A DNA stretch of 64,000 nucleotides from contig JAFTKN010000009.1 in the NCBI GenBank assembly GCA_017453255.1, forward strand, positions 1 through 64,000, read 5' to 3'. Every line of letters starts with the position of its first letter. Position 1 is the first letter of the stretch. The position numbers and the translations under genes were made by a program. Below the pieces are notes generated by a model. That model was not told where the DNA came from and ran no database searches. It was given only the letters and a program-made list of their open reading frames with translations. Origin of the DNA: Clostridia bacterium (GTDB taxonomy: Bacteria; Bacillota; Clostridia; Oscillospirales; CAG-272). This document shows, one piece after another, positions 1 to 7,595 of the stretch.

Positions 1-104
1 CAGAACCTTGTTACTCGCAGGCTCGTAATAAGCACAGAACAAAAACAGACACTCCTAAAACTAAAAAGCTAAATAAAATTGTATTTTTAGTAAAAAATAA
101 TGTC

Positions 105-140
105 GAGATGTTGCAAAAAATTGCAACATCTCCTCTTTTT
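105..140 (+). terminator. Rho-independent terminator of an upstream gene
   Basis: A perfect 12-bp stem (105-116 with 121-132) closes a four-base AAAA loop and is followed by CTCTTTTTT. It should end a plus-strand transcript that enters from the left. Bases 1-104 hold only short open ends in several frames, and I cannot identify the gene they belong to. Confidence 0.8.
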
Positions 141-155
141 TATGTCTGTTTTTTA

Positions 156-210
156 GACGCGACCTCGCACTCTACCGTACGAAGTACGCCTACGTTTGCG
201 AGTTCACGTC
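156..210. repeat. Nested small hairpins between terminators
   Basis: Nested inverted repeats: GACG (156-159) with CGTC (207-210), CTCGCA (164-169) with TGCGAG (197-202), and GTAC-GAA-GTAC (177-187) at the tip. There is no coding signal. The style resembles the hairpin arrays near the tRNA genes at 50.5-53.4 kb. Confidence 0.45.
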
Positions 211-240
211 TTCTGCACTCATTTCACTATCCCCCAAAAA

Positions 241-268
241 AGGAGCTGTCGCTAATGCAACAGCTCCT
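241..268 (-). terminator. Terminator of the DtxR-family gene
   Basis: A 9-bp stem (241-249 with 260-268, AGGAGCTGT/ACAGCTCCT) lies just past the stop of the minus-strand regulator. Read on the minus strand it is followed by TTTTT. Confidence 0.85.
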
Positions 269-275
269 TTGTTTT

Positions 276-644
276 TTATTTAGACTTATTTAAAAATTCC
301 TTTAGCTTTTCAAAGCTTTCTTTACTTATAACATGCTCGATTTTACAGCTATCCTCAAGGGCTGTTTCCTCGCAAACACCGAGAGTCATTAAGGCTTTGG
401 CTATAATTTCGTGACGTTCATAAACATTTTGAGCAATTTTAAGTCCTTTTTCGGTAAGGTCTAAGTAGCCGTTTTCATCAGCTACTACATAGCCTTCCTC
501 TCTAAAGTGCTTCATAGCGACAGACACGCTGGGCTTAGTAACCTTAAGCTCGTTTGCAACGTCTATGCTTCTTACAAGACCCTTAGATTTTTTTAGCACT
601 AATATAGTCTCAAGATAATCCTCGCCAGACTCCTTAATAATCAT
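276..644 (-). CDS. DtxR/MntR-family metal-dependent repressor
   Basis: A 122-residue regulator. It has an N-terminal winged helix (about 1-62, with the family-typical SGEDYLETIL opening and the recognition stretch VTKPSVSVAMKH), followed by the metal-binding and dimerisation region (His, Glu and Cys residues about 78-108, e.g. ERHEIIAKAL and KIEHVIS). It lacks the SH3-like third domain, as in MntR. Family members bind DNA when loaded with Fe(II) or Mn(II). Two operator-like palindromes sit in front of the nearby feo genes, so iron control of Feo uptake is the likely job (inference). It has its own promoter inside the end of copA. The metal it senses cannot be told from sequence. Confidence 0.9.
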   Translation of the reverse strand: MIIKESGEDYLETILVLKKSKGLVRSIDVANELKVTKPSVSVAMKHFREEGYVVADENGYLDLTEKGLKIAQNVYERHEIIAKALMTLGVCEETALEDSCKIEHVISKESFEKLKEFLNKSK

Positions 645-673
645 GCCTGTCCCTCCTTTTATAAACTAAGATA

Positions 674-702
674 ATTATATCATAAAATAGCTTAATTGTC
701 AA
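674..702 (-). promoter_or_regulatory. Sigma-A promoter of the DtxR-family gene
   Basis: On the minus strand, TTGACA (697-702), a 17-bp spacer and TATAAT (674-679): a perfect consensus promoter overlapping the 3' end of copA. The regulator can therefore be transcribed independently of the copper pump. Confidence 0.85.
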
Positions 703-898
703 TTACATTGTAGCCTTGATTTTTGATTGTGTCAATAACAATTTGCTTATCAACCTCTTTTGAAAAAATAACGGTTGCACTTTTATTTTCGTGACTTGCC
801 TCGGCACTAACAGCACCATCAAGTGCTAAAAGAGCATTCTTAACTCTTGCTTCACAATGTGGGCACATCATACCCTCAACCTTTACTGTGATTTCCAT
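692..898 (-). CDS. copZ: Probable CopZ copper chaperone from an internal in-frame start in copA
   Basis: Within copA, in the same frame, AAAAGGAGAA (GGAG at 907-910) stands eight bases before ATG 898. Starting there gives a free 68-residue heavy-metal-associated domain (Cys12-Pro-His-Cys15), which matches the size and layout of CopZ chaperones that pass Cu(I) to CopA. The site coincides exactly with the domain edge. E. coli copA is known to yield a free metal-binding domain by ribosomal frameshifting; here internal initiation would reach a similar end. No separate copZ is seen nearby. The product is inferred. Confidence 0.55.
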   Translation of the reverse strand: MEITVKVEGMMCPHCEARVKNALLALDGAVSAEASHENKSATVIFSKEVDKQIVIDTIKNQGYNVIDN

Positions 899-3199
899 TT
901 TGCTTTCTCCTTTTATATCCTCTAATTTGGGGATTTCCTTTAATTTTGATTTATAATGTGGATTTTTGTTTTTGTTAAATAGGTTCAGCCTTAAAGCATT
1001 TAAAACAACGCTAACGCTTGAAAGGCTCATAGCAAAAGCGCCTATCATAGGGCTAAGTGTAAAGCCAAGTGGTACAAAAATACCGATGGCTACAGAAATT
1101 GCTATCAAATTATATATAAATGCCCAGAATAGATTTTGACAAATATTATTAAAGGTCGCCTTACTTAGCTTGATAGCAGTACATAAATCAATAAGATTGT
1201 TTTTGGTAAGCACCACGCTTGCTGTATCAATAGCTACGTCTGTGCCTGCACCAATAGCCACACCAACGTGGGAGGAGGCAAGGGCAGGGGCGTCGTTTAT
1301 TCCATCACCAACCATCATGGTTTTACCATACCTGCTTAGCTTTTCAACTATATCCTTCTTTTCCTCTGGCATAACCTCGCTAATGCACATATCAATTCCT
1401 ACGTGATCACTAACACGCCTTGCAGTAAAACGATTATCTCCTGTAAGCATTACTGTATATATACCCATATGCTTTAGCTTTTGTATTGCCTCACGGCTTT
1501 CACTCTTTACATAATCAGCTAAAACAAAAAAGCCTATACACGTGTCGTTCTTTTTTATGAATATAACCATTTTTCCTTGTGTGGAAATCTGATTGTAGGT
1601 ATCATAAAGCTCCTTTGGAGAGCCTACTAATTTGTAGCTTCCAATTTCATAATAGCTTTCGTTAATATATCCACTAATTCCGCTACCCTTAAGGGTTTTA
1701 TAATCTGTTACATCAAATAAGGTAGCATTATGCTCCTTGCCATAATCACAAATAGCTCTTGCAAGTGGATGCTCGCTTCTGCTTTCCAAAGAATAGGCAA
1801 TGGAAACAAGCTCATCTTGGTCGATTTCAAAGCAATTAATGTCGGTAACAAAGGGCTTGCCTAAGGTAATAGTTCCTGTTTTATCAAGAACTACTATTTG
1901 CGTTTTTCCAGCCTGCTCAAGAGCCTCAGCATTTTTAAATAAAATGTTATTTTTTGCACCTATGCCATTTCCAACCATTATAGCAACAGGTGTTGCAAGA
2001 CCTAATGCACATGGACAACTGATTACTAAAACTGAAATTCCGTGGGTTAGTGAAATGCCGATATCACCGAGTGCAATTTGCCATATTATTGTAGTTATTA
2101 AGGCAACTAAAAGCACGCAAGGAACGAAAATTCCCGACACAGTGTCAGCAATTTTAGCAATTGGCGCTTTTGTGCTTGATGCGTCCATTACTGTTTGAAT
2201 AATTTTTGAAAGGCTTGTGTCCTTGCCAACCTGTGTTGCCTTTACCCTTACATAGCCCGACTTATTAATTGAGGATTCAAAAACCCTTTCGCCAACTGAT
2301 TTATCTCGTGGAACGCTTTCGCCAGTAAGAGATGCCTCGTCAAATGAGCCCTCACCCTCAATAATTTCACCATCTGCGCAAACACTCATGCCTGCCTTGA
2401 CGATAAATATGTCGCCAACCTTTAGCTCGCTTATTGGAATTTCAGCTTCAACTCCGTCACGAATAATTAGAGCAGTCTGTGGCTTTAGCTTCATAAGTGA
2501 TTTTAGTGCATTTGTGGTTTTGCCCTTTGAAATTGCCTCAAGCATCTTTCCAAAGGTGATAAGAACAAGCACCATAGCGGCTGCCTCAAAATAGAGGTTA
2601 TGCAAATAATGCTTTGCAGTAATTAAGCTATCTATAGTGTTAGCTTTTACACAATCACTAATTAAAAACAAGATTACAATACTATAGATGTATGAGGTAA
2701 GAGAGCCCAAGGAAACAAGCGTTGCCATATTTGGCGATTTTTTAATAACACCCTTTGCACCATTTATAAAGAATTGCTGGTTAATCACCATTACAATCGT
2801 AGCTAAAACAAGCTCTAAAATTCCTATTGCAACGAAATTTCCCTCAAAAAATGGTGGGAGAGGAAACGACCACATGTTATGTCCCATAGAAACATACATC
2901 AATGGTAAAAGGAAGAAAAGTGAAGCAATAAAGCGTTTAAATAGTATAGATGCTTCATTATTTTCAAAGGATGTGGTAGTGGTATCTACTTTGTCTTCTG
3001 ATTCTTCACTTCTTGCACCATAGCCTGCATCCTTTACAGCCTTAATTATTTCCTCGTCTGAAAGAGATGAGGAAACAACCATAGAGTTAGTAAGCAAATT
3101 AACCTGACAGGAGGTAACTCCCTTTAGCTTGCTAACAGCCTTTTCTACACGTGCAGAGCAGGAGGCACAGCTCATACCTGTAATATTAAACTTTTTCAT
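692..3199 (-). CDS. copA: Copper-exporting P1B-type ATPase
   Basis: An 835-residue Cu(I) exporter of the cytoplasmic membrane. In order: an N-terminal heavy-metal domain (CASC, Cys 11/14), membrane segments, the ion-binding CPC motif (395-397), the phosphorylation site DKTGT (Asp439), the SEHPLARA motif of the nucleotide domain, the hinge GDGINDAP (Asp632), and a second heavy-metal domain at the C-terminus (CPHC). The ATG at 3199 is chosen because AAAGGAGA lies eight bases upstream; the reading frame opens 36 bases earlier without such a site. The C-terminal metal domain has its own internal ribosome site (separate entry). Copper rather than silver or zinc is inferred from CPC and the CxxC domains. 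Confidence 0.95.
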   Translation of the reverse strand: MKKFNITGMSCASCSARVEKAVSKLKGVTSCQVNLLTNSMVVSSSLSDEEIIKAVKDAGYGARSEESEDKVDTTTTSFENNEASILFKRFIASLFFLLPLMYVSMGHNMWSFPLPPFFEGNFVAIGILELVLATIVMVINQQFFINGAKGVIKKSPNMATLVSLGSLTSYIYSIVILFLISDCVKANTIDSLITAKHYLHNLYFEAAAMVLVLITFGKMLEAISKGKTTNALKSLMKLKPQTALIIRDGVEAEIPISELKVGDIFIVKAGMSVCADGEIIEGEGSFDEASLTGESVPRDKSVGERVFESSINKSGYVRVKATQVGKDTSLSKIIQTVMDASSTKAPIAKIADTVSGIFVPCVLLVALITTIIWQIALGDIGISLTHGISVLVISCPCALGLATPVAIMVGNGIGAKNNILFKNAEALEQAGKTQIVVLDKTGTITLGKPFVTDINCFEIDQDELVSIAYSLESRSEHPLARAICDYGKEHNATLFDVTDYKTLKGSGISGYINESYYEIGSYKLVGSPKELYDTYNQISTQGKMVIFIKKNDTCIGFFVLADYVKSESREAIQKLKHMGIYTVMLTGDNRFTARRVSDHVGIDMCISEVMPEEKKDIVEKLSRYGKTMMVGDGINDAPALASSHVGVAIGAGTDVAIDTASVVLTKNNLIDLCTAIKLSKATFNNICQNLFWAFIYNLIAISVAIGIFVPLGFTLSPMIGAFAMSLSSVSVVLNALRLNLFNKNKNPHYKSKLKEIPKLEDIKGESKMEITVKVEGMMCPHCEARVKNALLALDGAVSAEASHENKSATVIFSKEVDKQIVIDTIKNQGYNVIDN

Positions 3200-3222
3200 A
3201 AGCCATCTCCTTTCTAAATAGT

Positions 3223-3251
3223 ATTTTATCACCAAAGAATAATATTTGCAA
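3223..3251 (-). promoter_or_regulatory. Promoter of copA
   Basis: Minus strand TTGCAA (3246-3251), 17-bp spacer, TAAAAT (3223-3228), about 24 bases before the copA start. I saw no clear CopY- or CsoR-type operator. Confidence 0.6.
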
Positions 3252-3368
3252 GGGTAATTTTTGTTAGAAGAGGTGTAAAGAAAAGCTTAGCCACAGAAGC
3301 CTACATTAATTAAATATAAGGAATTTTTTCACTTCAAGAAAAAAGTTGAAATTTTTTTCAAAAACCTA

Positions 3369-3423
3369 TTGACAAATAATGGACGTGGTGCTACAATATG
3401 TGTGTCAGTTAGTTTGGACTAAC
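3369..3423 (+). promoter_or_regulatory. feo promoter with DtxR-like operator
   Basis: TTGACA (3369-3374), 17-bp spacer, TACAAT (3392-3397). The start of transcription would fall near 3404, and the inverted repeat GTTAG-N6-CTAAC (3408-3423) covers about +4 to +19. The sequence resembles DtxR/IdeR boxes, and the same arrangement recurs before feoB. Repression by the DtxR-family protein at 276-644 is inferred. Confidence 0.75.
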
Positions 3424-3449
3424 TCATGCTTTTAAAGGAGGTACACGAA

Positions 3450-3662
3450 ATGATGCCTTTGGCTATGGCTAAACCAGGAGAGATAAATAAGATAGTTAAA
3501 ATTTCTGGTAAAGATGAAACAAAAAGATTTCTAAATAATTTAGGCTTTGTTGAGGGAGCAGAGGTTTCTATTGTGTCTGTTTTGGGTGGAAATATGATAG
3601 TTCATATAAGAGACGGACGTGTGGCTCTTGATGGAGATTTGGCTCGTAGAATAATGGTTTAA
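3450..3662 (+). CDS. feoA: FeoA-like SH3-domain protein (first copy)
   Basis: A 70-residue FeoA-domain protein (small SH3-like barrel) that works with FeoB in ferrous iron uptake at the inner face of the membrane. Typical features are the short N-terminal strand, KRFLNNLGFVEGAEV near the middle and the closing RIMV. AAAGGAGGT at 3434-3442 fixes the start at ATG 3450; an upstream in-frame ATG lies over that site. It is followed by a second feoA and by feoB on the same strand. Two FeoA paralogues before FeoB are common in Clostridia. Confidence 0.88.
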   Translation: MMPLAMAKPGEINKIVKISGKDETKRFLNNLGFVEGAEVSIVSVLGGNMIVHIRDGRVALDGDLARRIMV

Positions 3663-3705
3663 CCAAGTTCTATATATTCTACTTTTGTTGGAAGGAGGCT
3701 TTACT

Positions 3706-3924
3706 ATGACACTTAAAGAGGTAAAGGTTGGCGAAACTGTAACTGTTACCAAGGTCGCTGGTGATGGCGTTGTTAGACGTCGCATTATGGATATGGGTAT
3801 TACACGTGGAGTTGAGATTTACGTAAGAAAGGTTGCTCCTTTAGGAGACCCAATCGAGCTTACTGTGAGAGGTTATGAGCTATCTGTAAGAAAGCAAGAT
3901 GCAGAAATGGTTATAGTAAAATAG
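3706..3924 (+). CDS. feoA: FeoA-like SH3-domain protein (second copy)
   Basis: A 72-residue FeoA-domain protein, with the family pattern VTKVAGDGVVRRRIMDMGI and PLGDPIELTVRGYELSVRK. The start at 3706 follows GAAGGAGG by eight bases. It diverges clearly from the first FeoA copy, so this is an old duplication rather than a recent one. It lies 43 bases after the first copy and 55 before feoB. The gap before feoB holds a second operator-like palindrome. Confidence 0.9.
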   Translation: MTLKEVKVGETVTVTKVAGDGVVRRRIMDMGITRGVEIYVRKVAPLGDPIELTVRGYELSVRKQDAEMVIVK

Positions 3925-3950
3925 TAACAGTTTAATTTTTTTATTGTACG

Positions 3951-3966
3951 GTTAGATTAGACTAAC
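3951..3966 (+). promoter_or_regulatory. Second DtxR-like operator, before feoB
   Basis: GTTAGATTAGACTAAC: the same GTTAG-N6-CTAAC palindrome as at 3408-3423, ending four bases before the feoB ribosome site. No convincing promoter is visible with it, so it may act as a roadblock or control an internal promoter. Confidence 0.6.
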
Positions 3967-3979
3967 TAAGGAGGGTAAA

Positions 3980-6490
3980 ATGTCAATAAAAATTGCGTTA
4001 GTTGGTAACCCCAACTGCGGTAAAACGACTCTCTTTAACGCACTAACAGGCTCAAATCAGTATGTAGGTAACTGGCCTGGCGTTACAGTAGAGAAAAAAG
4101 AGGGAAAAATCAAGTGGAACAAAGAGGTTGTTGTTACTGACTTGCCTGGTATCTATTCCTTGTCTCCATATTCCCCAGAGGAAGTAATTGCAAGAAATTA
4201 TCTTGTAAATGAAAAGCCTGATGTTGTTTTGAATATTCTTGACGGTTCAAACCTTGAAAGAAATCTATATTTAACAACACAGCTTGCTGAGCTTGGTATT
4301 CCAATGATTGTCGCTGTCAATATGATGGATATCATAAGAAAAAATGGCGACGAAATCAATCTAAATAAGCTTAGCGAGGACTTAGGCTGTAAGGTTGTTG
4401 GTATTTCTGCTGTAAAGGGTGAAAACGTTAAGGACGTAGCAGAGAAGGCAATTAGCCTTGCAGGCAGTGAACAAAAGGTTAAGAAAAATCTCTTTTCTAA
4501 GGAAGTTGAAGAGGTGCTTTCAAAAATAGAGGAAGAAGCGCTTGCAGAAATTGAGGAGAGCAAAAAGCGCTGGTACGCAATAAAGCTCTTTGAAAGAGAT
4601 GAAACAATGACAGTTGATATGAACAATACAACTGCTGAAAATATCGAAGGCTATATTGCAAGCGTTGAGGATGCGCTTGATGATGATGCTGAGGGTATTA
4701 TTACAAACGAAAGATACGATTATATTACTAAAATTGTAGTCAAGAAAAAGAACAAGAAGATCTCTGAAAAATCAACTATTTCAGATAAAATAGATAAGGT
4801 TGTAACAAACAGATTTCTTGCACTTCCAATATTCGCGCTTATAATGTTCTTTGTTTACTATATCGCAATGGCTCCTGGCTTTATAGGTGATGCCTTGACA
4901 GGCTGGGCAAATGATGGCGTATTTGGTGATGGTTACTTCCTATTTGGTGTAGGCGAAGATAATTATAACGCCGCGGTTGAAGATTTTGAATATAATACTT
5001 CGATAGTTGAAAGTGCTCCAGAGGGCTTTGCCCCAGGTCAAACCTTTGAAATTCAGGGTGAGGACGAGAAACCAATCACTATTACATACGATAAGTTTTT
5101 AGAAGCACAGAGTGTAGAAGAACCAAATCCTGCTGATGGATACGGAGCTTGGATTCCTGGCATTCCTGCACTTGTTGGACAGTTGCTTGATAAGGCACAT
5201 AGTCCAGCATGGCTTTCTAGCTTGATTCTTGATGGTATTATTGGTGGCGTAGGTGCAGTTTTAGGCTTCGTTCCACAAATGCTATTATTATTCTTAATGC
5301 TTTCACTTCTTGAAGACTGTGGCTATATGTCACGTGTTGCATTCATTATGGACAGAGCATTTAGAAGACTTGGTCTCTCTGGCAAATCCTTTATTCCTAT
5401 GCTCGTTGCAACAGGCTGTGGTGTTCCTGGCATTATGGCAAGCAGAACAATTGAAAATGAACGAGATAGACGAATGACGATTATGACAACAGGCTTTGTT
5501 CCTTGTGGCGCTAAGCTTCCAATCGTTGGACTTATCGCAGGTGCGGTATTCGGTGGTAATCCATTTATCGCGGTATCTGCATACTTTATTGGTATTGCAG
5601 CAGTAATTATTTCAGGCATTATTTTGAAGAAAGTAAAGGCTTTCAAAGGTGAGCCTGCACCATTTGTTATGGAGCTTCCTGCTTATCATGCACCAACAGC
5701 AAAGAACATTGGCAAGGCAACATGGGAGCGTGGTTGGTCATTTATTAAGCGTGCAGGAACAGTAATATTTATTTCTGCAATGATTATTTGGTTGCTTAAC
5801 TCCTTCTCTTGGGCATCTGTTTCACACGAACACGAAATAGAGCTTGTAGATGAAAATGGTGAAGTAATAACAGTAGTAGAAAATCACGAACACACAGGTA
5901 TTTACTATATTGGTGAAGGCTGTGAAAGTGATTCAATATTGAAGGTAGTTGGATCATCCTTCTCACCATTATTTGAGCCACTTGGATTTGGTGAATGGCA
6001 ACCAACAGTAGCAACTGCACTTGGCTTGGTGGCTAAGGAAGAGGTTGTTGGTGTATTTGGAACACTGTCGGAAATGCTTCCTGAGGATAACGACCTGCTC
6101 GGTGAAATTGAGGAGGGAGAAAATAGTGGAGCTGAAATTATCGGTCAAGAGTTCTTTAACGGTAGTATGCTTGCCGCATTCTCGTTCTTAATATTCAATT
6201 TACTTTGTGCTCCTTGCTTCGCTGCAATTGGTGCAATCAAACGTGAAATGAATAGTGGCAAATGGACACTTGCAGCGGTTGGCTATATGACAGGTCTTGC
6301 ATATTTGGTTTCGCTTATGATTTACCAATTCGGTATCCTATTCAGATGGGGTGCATTTAGTGGTTGGACAGTTGTAGCTGTAATTGGCTTAGTATTTATG
6401 CTATATATGCTATTCCGTCCAGCAGAATTTACAATTACAGGTGCTATTAAAAAAGCACTTAATAAGGAAAAAAAGGTTACACAAAAATAA
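3980..6490 (+). CDS. feoB: Ferrous iron transporter FeoB
   Basis: An 836-residue Fe(II) permease of the cytoplasmic membrane. The N-terminal G domain shows GNPNCGKTT (9-17), GVTVEKKEG, DLPG (54-57) and NMMD (114-117). A linker follows, then membrane segments with two Gate regions containing FIPMLVATGCGVPGIMA and CAPCFAAIGAIKRE. Two extracytoplasmic insertions stand out: an acidic one after the first membrane segment and one with HEHE (616-619) and NHEH (635-638). Translation starts just after an iron-type operator. A Cys-rich small protein follows 16 bases downstream. Confidence 0.96.
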   Translation: MSIKIALVGNPNCGKTTLFNALTGSNQYVGNWPGVTVEKKEGKIKWNKEVVVTDLPGIYSLSPYSPEEVIARNYLVNEKPDVVLNILDGSNLERNLYLTTQLAELGIPMIVAVNMMDIIRKNGDEINLNKLSEDLGCKVVGISAVKGENVKDVAEKAISLAGSEQKVKKNLFSKEVEEVLSKIEEEALAEIEESKKRWYAIKLFERDETMTVDMNNTTAENIEGYIASVEDALDDDAEGIITNERYDYITKIVVKKKNKKISEKSTISDKIDKVVTNRFLALPIFALIMFFVYYIAMAPGFIGDALTGWANDGVFGDGYFLFGVGEDNYNAAVEDFEYNTSIVESAPEGFAPGQTFEIQGEDEKPITITYDKFLEAQSVEEPNPADGYGAWIPGIPALVGQLLDKAHSPAWLSSLILDGIIGGVGAVLGFVPQMLLLFLMLSLLEDCGYMSRVAFIMDRAFRRLGLSGKSFIPMLVATGCGVPGIMASRTIENERDRRMTIMTTGFVPCGAKLPIVGLIAGAVFGGNPFIAVSAYFIGIAAVIISGIILKKVKAFKGEPAPFVMELPAYHAPTAKNIGKATWERGWSFIKRAGTVIFISAMIIWLLNSFSWASVSHEHEIELVDENGEVITVVENHEHTGIYYIGEGCESDSILKVVGSSFSPLFEPLGFGEWQPTVATALGLVAKEEVVGVFGTLSEMLPEDNDLLGEIEEGENSGAEIIGQEFFNGSMLAAFSFLIFNLLCAPCFAAIGAIKREMNSGKWTLAAVGYMTGLAYLVSLMIYQFGILFRWGAFSGWTVVAVIGLVFMLYMLFRPAEFTITGAIKKALNKEKKVTQK

Positions 6491-6506
6491 TTAGGAGGTA
6501 ATTTGC

Positions 6507-6677
6507 ATGACAGCAGGTTCAATTGCGATACTTGGCGTAGTTTGTGCAATTGCGGTTGCAATAATTGCATCGTGGATAGTTGGCAAAGCTAAGGGCAAGG
6601 GCGGCGGATGTAGCGGAAGCTGTGGAGGCTGTTCAGGCTGTGCAATGTCAGGCAAGTGCCACGAAAAAAAGAAATAA
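6507..6677 (+). CDS. FeoB-associated Cys-rich membrane microprotein
   Basis: A 56-residue protein starting at ATG 6507 after TTAGGAGGT. Residues 6-26 form one hydrophobic helix (IAILGVVCAIAVAIIASWIV). The tail is rich in Gly, Cys and Lys with five cysteines (35, 39, 42, 45, 51). The arrangement matches the small FeoB-associated Cys-rich membrane proteins found after feoB in many anaerobes, which are thought to support Feo function. The Cys tail could bind iron or an Fe-S cluster (inference). It is the last gene before the feo terminator. Confidence 0.85.
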   Translation: MTAGSIAILGVVCAIAVAIIASWIVGKAKGKGGGCSGSCGGCSGCAMSGKCHEKKK

Positions 6678-6730
6678 GCTTTAAAAAGCTCAATCTATAT
6701 AAAACTCTTTAAAAAACTTTCCAAAAAACA

Positions 6731-6766
6731 CCCAAGCCAAAGGGGAACAGGCTTGGGTCGTTTTTT
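6731..6766 (+). terminator. Terminator of the feo operon
   Basis: CCCAAGCC (6731-6738) pairs with GGCTTGGG (6750-6757), followed by TCG and six T. Confidence 0.9.
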
Positions 6767-6827
6767 AGAGTAATGCGCAAATAAAAATAATGTATTTTAA
6801 AAAAATTAAAAAAATTCAAATTAACTA

Positions 6828-6856
6828 TTGACAAATAAGACATTATATGATAAAAT
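6828..6856 (+). promoter_or_regulatory. Promoter of the tRNA-Thr/tRNA-Tyr pair
   Basis: TTGACA (6828-6833), 17-bp spacer, TAAAAT (6851-6856), 23 bases before tRNA-Thr. Confidence 0.85.
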
Positions 6857-6879
6857 ATTGCCGTTGCAAGACCACCTAT

Positions 6880-6954
6880 GCTGGTGTGGCTCAATGGCAG
6901 AGCAGCTGATTTGTAATCAGCAGGTTGATGGTTCGACTCCGTTCACCAGCTCCA
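6880..6954 (+). tRNA. tRNA-Thr (anticodon TGT)
   Basis: Acceptor GCTGGTG pairs with CACCAGC. The anticodon stem GCTGA/TCAGC frames loop TTTGTAA, giving anticodon TGT (reads ACA). The T-loop is TTCGACT and CCA is encoded (6952-6954). Confidence 0.95.
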
Positions 6955-6969
6955 AGGTCTTGCAAATAT

Positions 6970-7054
6970 GGGGGATTTCCCGAGCGGCCAAAGGGGGCAG
7001 ACTGTAAATCTGTTGTCAACGACTTCGGTGGTCCGAATCCACCATCCCCCACCA
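6970..7054 (+). tRNA. tRNA-Tyr (anticodon GTA)
   Basis: Acceptor GGGGGAT pairs with ATCCCCC. The anticodon loop CTGTAAA gives GTA, and the long variable arm is typical of bacterial tRNA-Tyr. CCA is encoded (7052-7054). It is cotranscribed with tRNA-Thr, 15 bases apart. Confidence 0.95.
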
Positions 7055-7060
7055 ATAAAA

Positions 7061-7086
7061 AAGACACCTAACAAGGTGTCTTTTTT
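7061..7086 (+). terminator. Terminator after tRNA-Tyr
   Basis: AAGACACCT (7061-7069) with AGGTGTC (7074-7080), then six T. Confidence 0.9.
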
Positions 7087-7262
7087 ATTGGTCGTGAATG
7101 AGTCTTCGGACGACATTTCCGTCTTTGACGGAAATGTGGTTCGCAATTTGCGAGCAAGCCACAATCAGCTCGCTAGTAAGTGGTGCGAGCAAATCTTGCC
7201 ACAAGGCAAGAATCCACCCTCGGATATGATTGCACCAAATTTATTGGGAGTAACGAAATTGC
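7087..7262. repeat. Cluster of small unrelated hairpins, no gene
   Basis: This noncoding stretch after the tRNA terminator is a string of short perfect hairpins: GTCTTCGGAC, ATTTCCGTC/GACGGAAAT, TTCGCAATTTGCGA and CTTGCCACAAGGCAAG. TGTGG and CCACA enclose one of them. It resembles the arrays by the other tRNA genes of the window, but without their GTGATATT linkers. Confidence 0.5.
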
Positions 7263-7270
7263 AAACCACA

Positions 7271-7299
7271 AAACAGGCATCCGAAAGGGATGCCTGTTT
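7271..7299 (-). terminator. Terminator of the XRE-family gene
   Basis: AAACAGGCATCC (7271-7282) pairs with GGATGCCTGTTT (7288-7299). On the minus strand a T-rich tract follows. Confidence 0.75.
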
Positions 7300-7310
7300 A
7301 CTTACATGAT

Positions 7311-7553
7311 TTATTCAAGCCCTAATAGCCAATTTACAGAAACCTTTAAAATCTTAGAAAGAGCACGTAATTCATAATCGGCTACAAATCTTGTGCCTAT
7401 TTCTATTCTGGAAACGCTATCTCTTTCGATGTTAATTCCTGCAACCTGAAGCTGTGCTGACAATGCACTTTGAGTTAGACGCTGGCGGCATCTTGCCTCA
7501 TGAACTCTGTCACCACATATGTTCTTTTTTCCGTTGAAATCATAAATCTTCAT
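7311..7553 (-). CDS. Small XRE-family helix-turn-helix regulator
   Basis: An 80-residue DNA-binding protein consisting almost only of a Cro/C1-type helix-turn-helix (RVHEARCRQRLTQSALSAQL, then RDSVSRIEIGTRFV), ending in the family-typical SVNWLLGLE. It is divergent from a lipoprotein gene. An 11-bp perfect inverted repeat between them overlaps the lipoprotein promoter, so it probably controls that gene and perhaps itself. Similar short XRE proteins in Clostridia are mostly uncharacterised, and the signal it senses is unknown. Confidence 0.85.
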   Translation of the reverse strand: MKIYDFNGKKNICGDRVHEARCRQRLTQSALSAQLQVAGINIERDSVSRIEIGTRFVADYELRALSKILKVSVNWLLGLE

Positions 7554-7595
7554 AATTTTCTCCGAATAGTCTTTAGATAAAGTTCAGAATTTATC

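Noticed and set aside
108-293. Open frame of 61 codons over the left-edge terminators
   Set aside because: It runs through a perfect terminator hairpin and the nested repeats and has no ribosome site; coding use is unlikely.
6943-7164. Minus-strand frame over tRNA-Tyr and its terminator
   Set aside because: It is an antisense reading of the tRNA gene; this is a known source of false hypothetical proteins.
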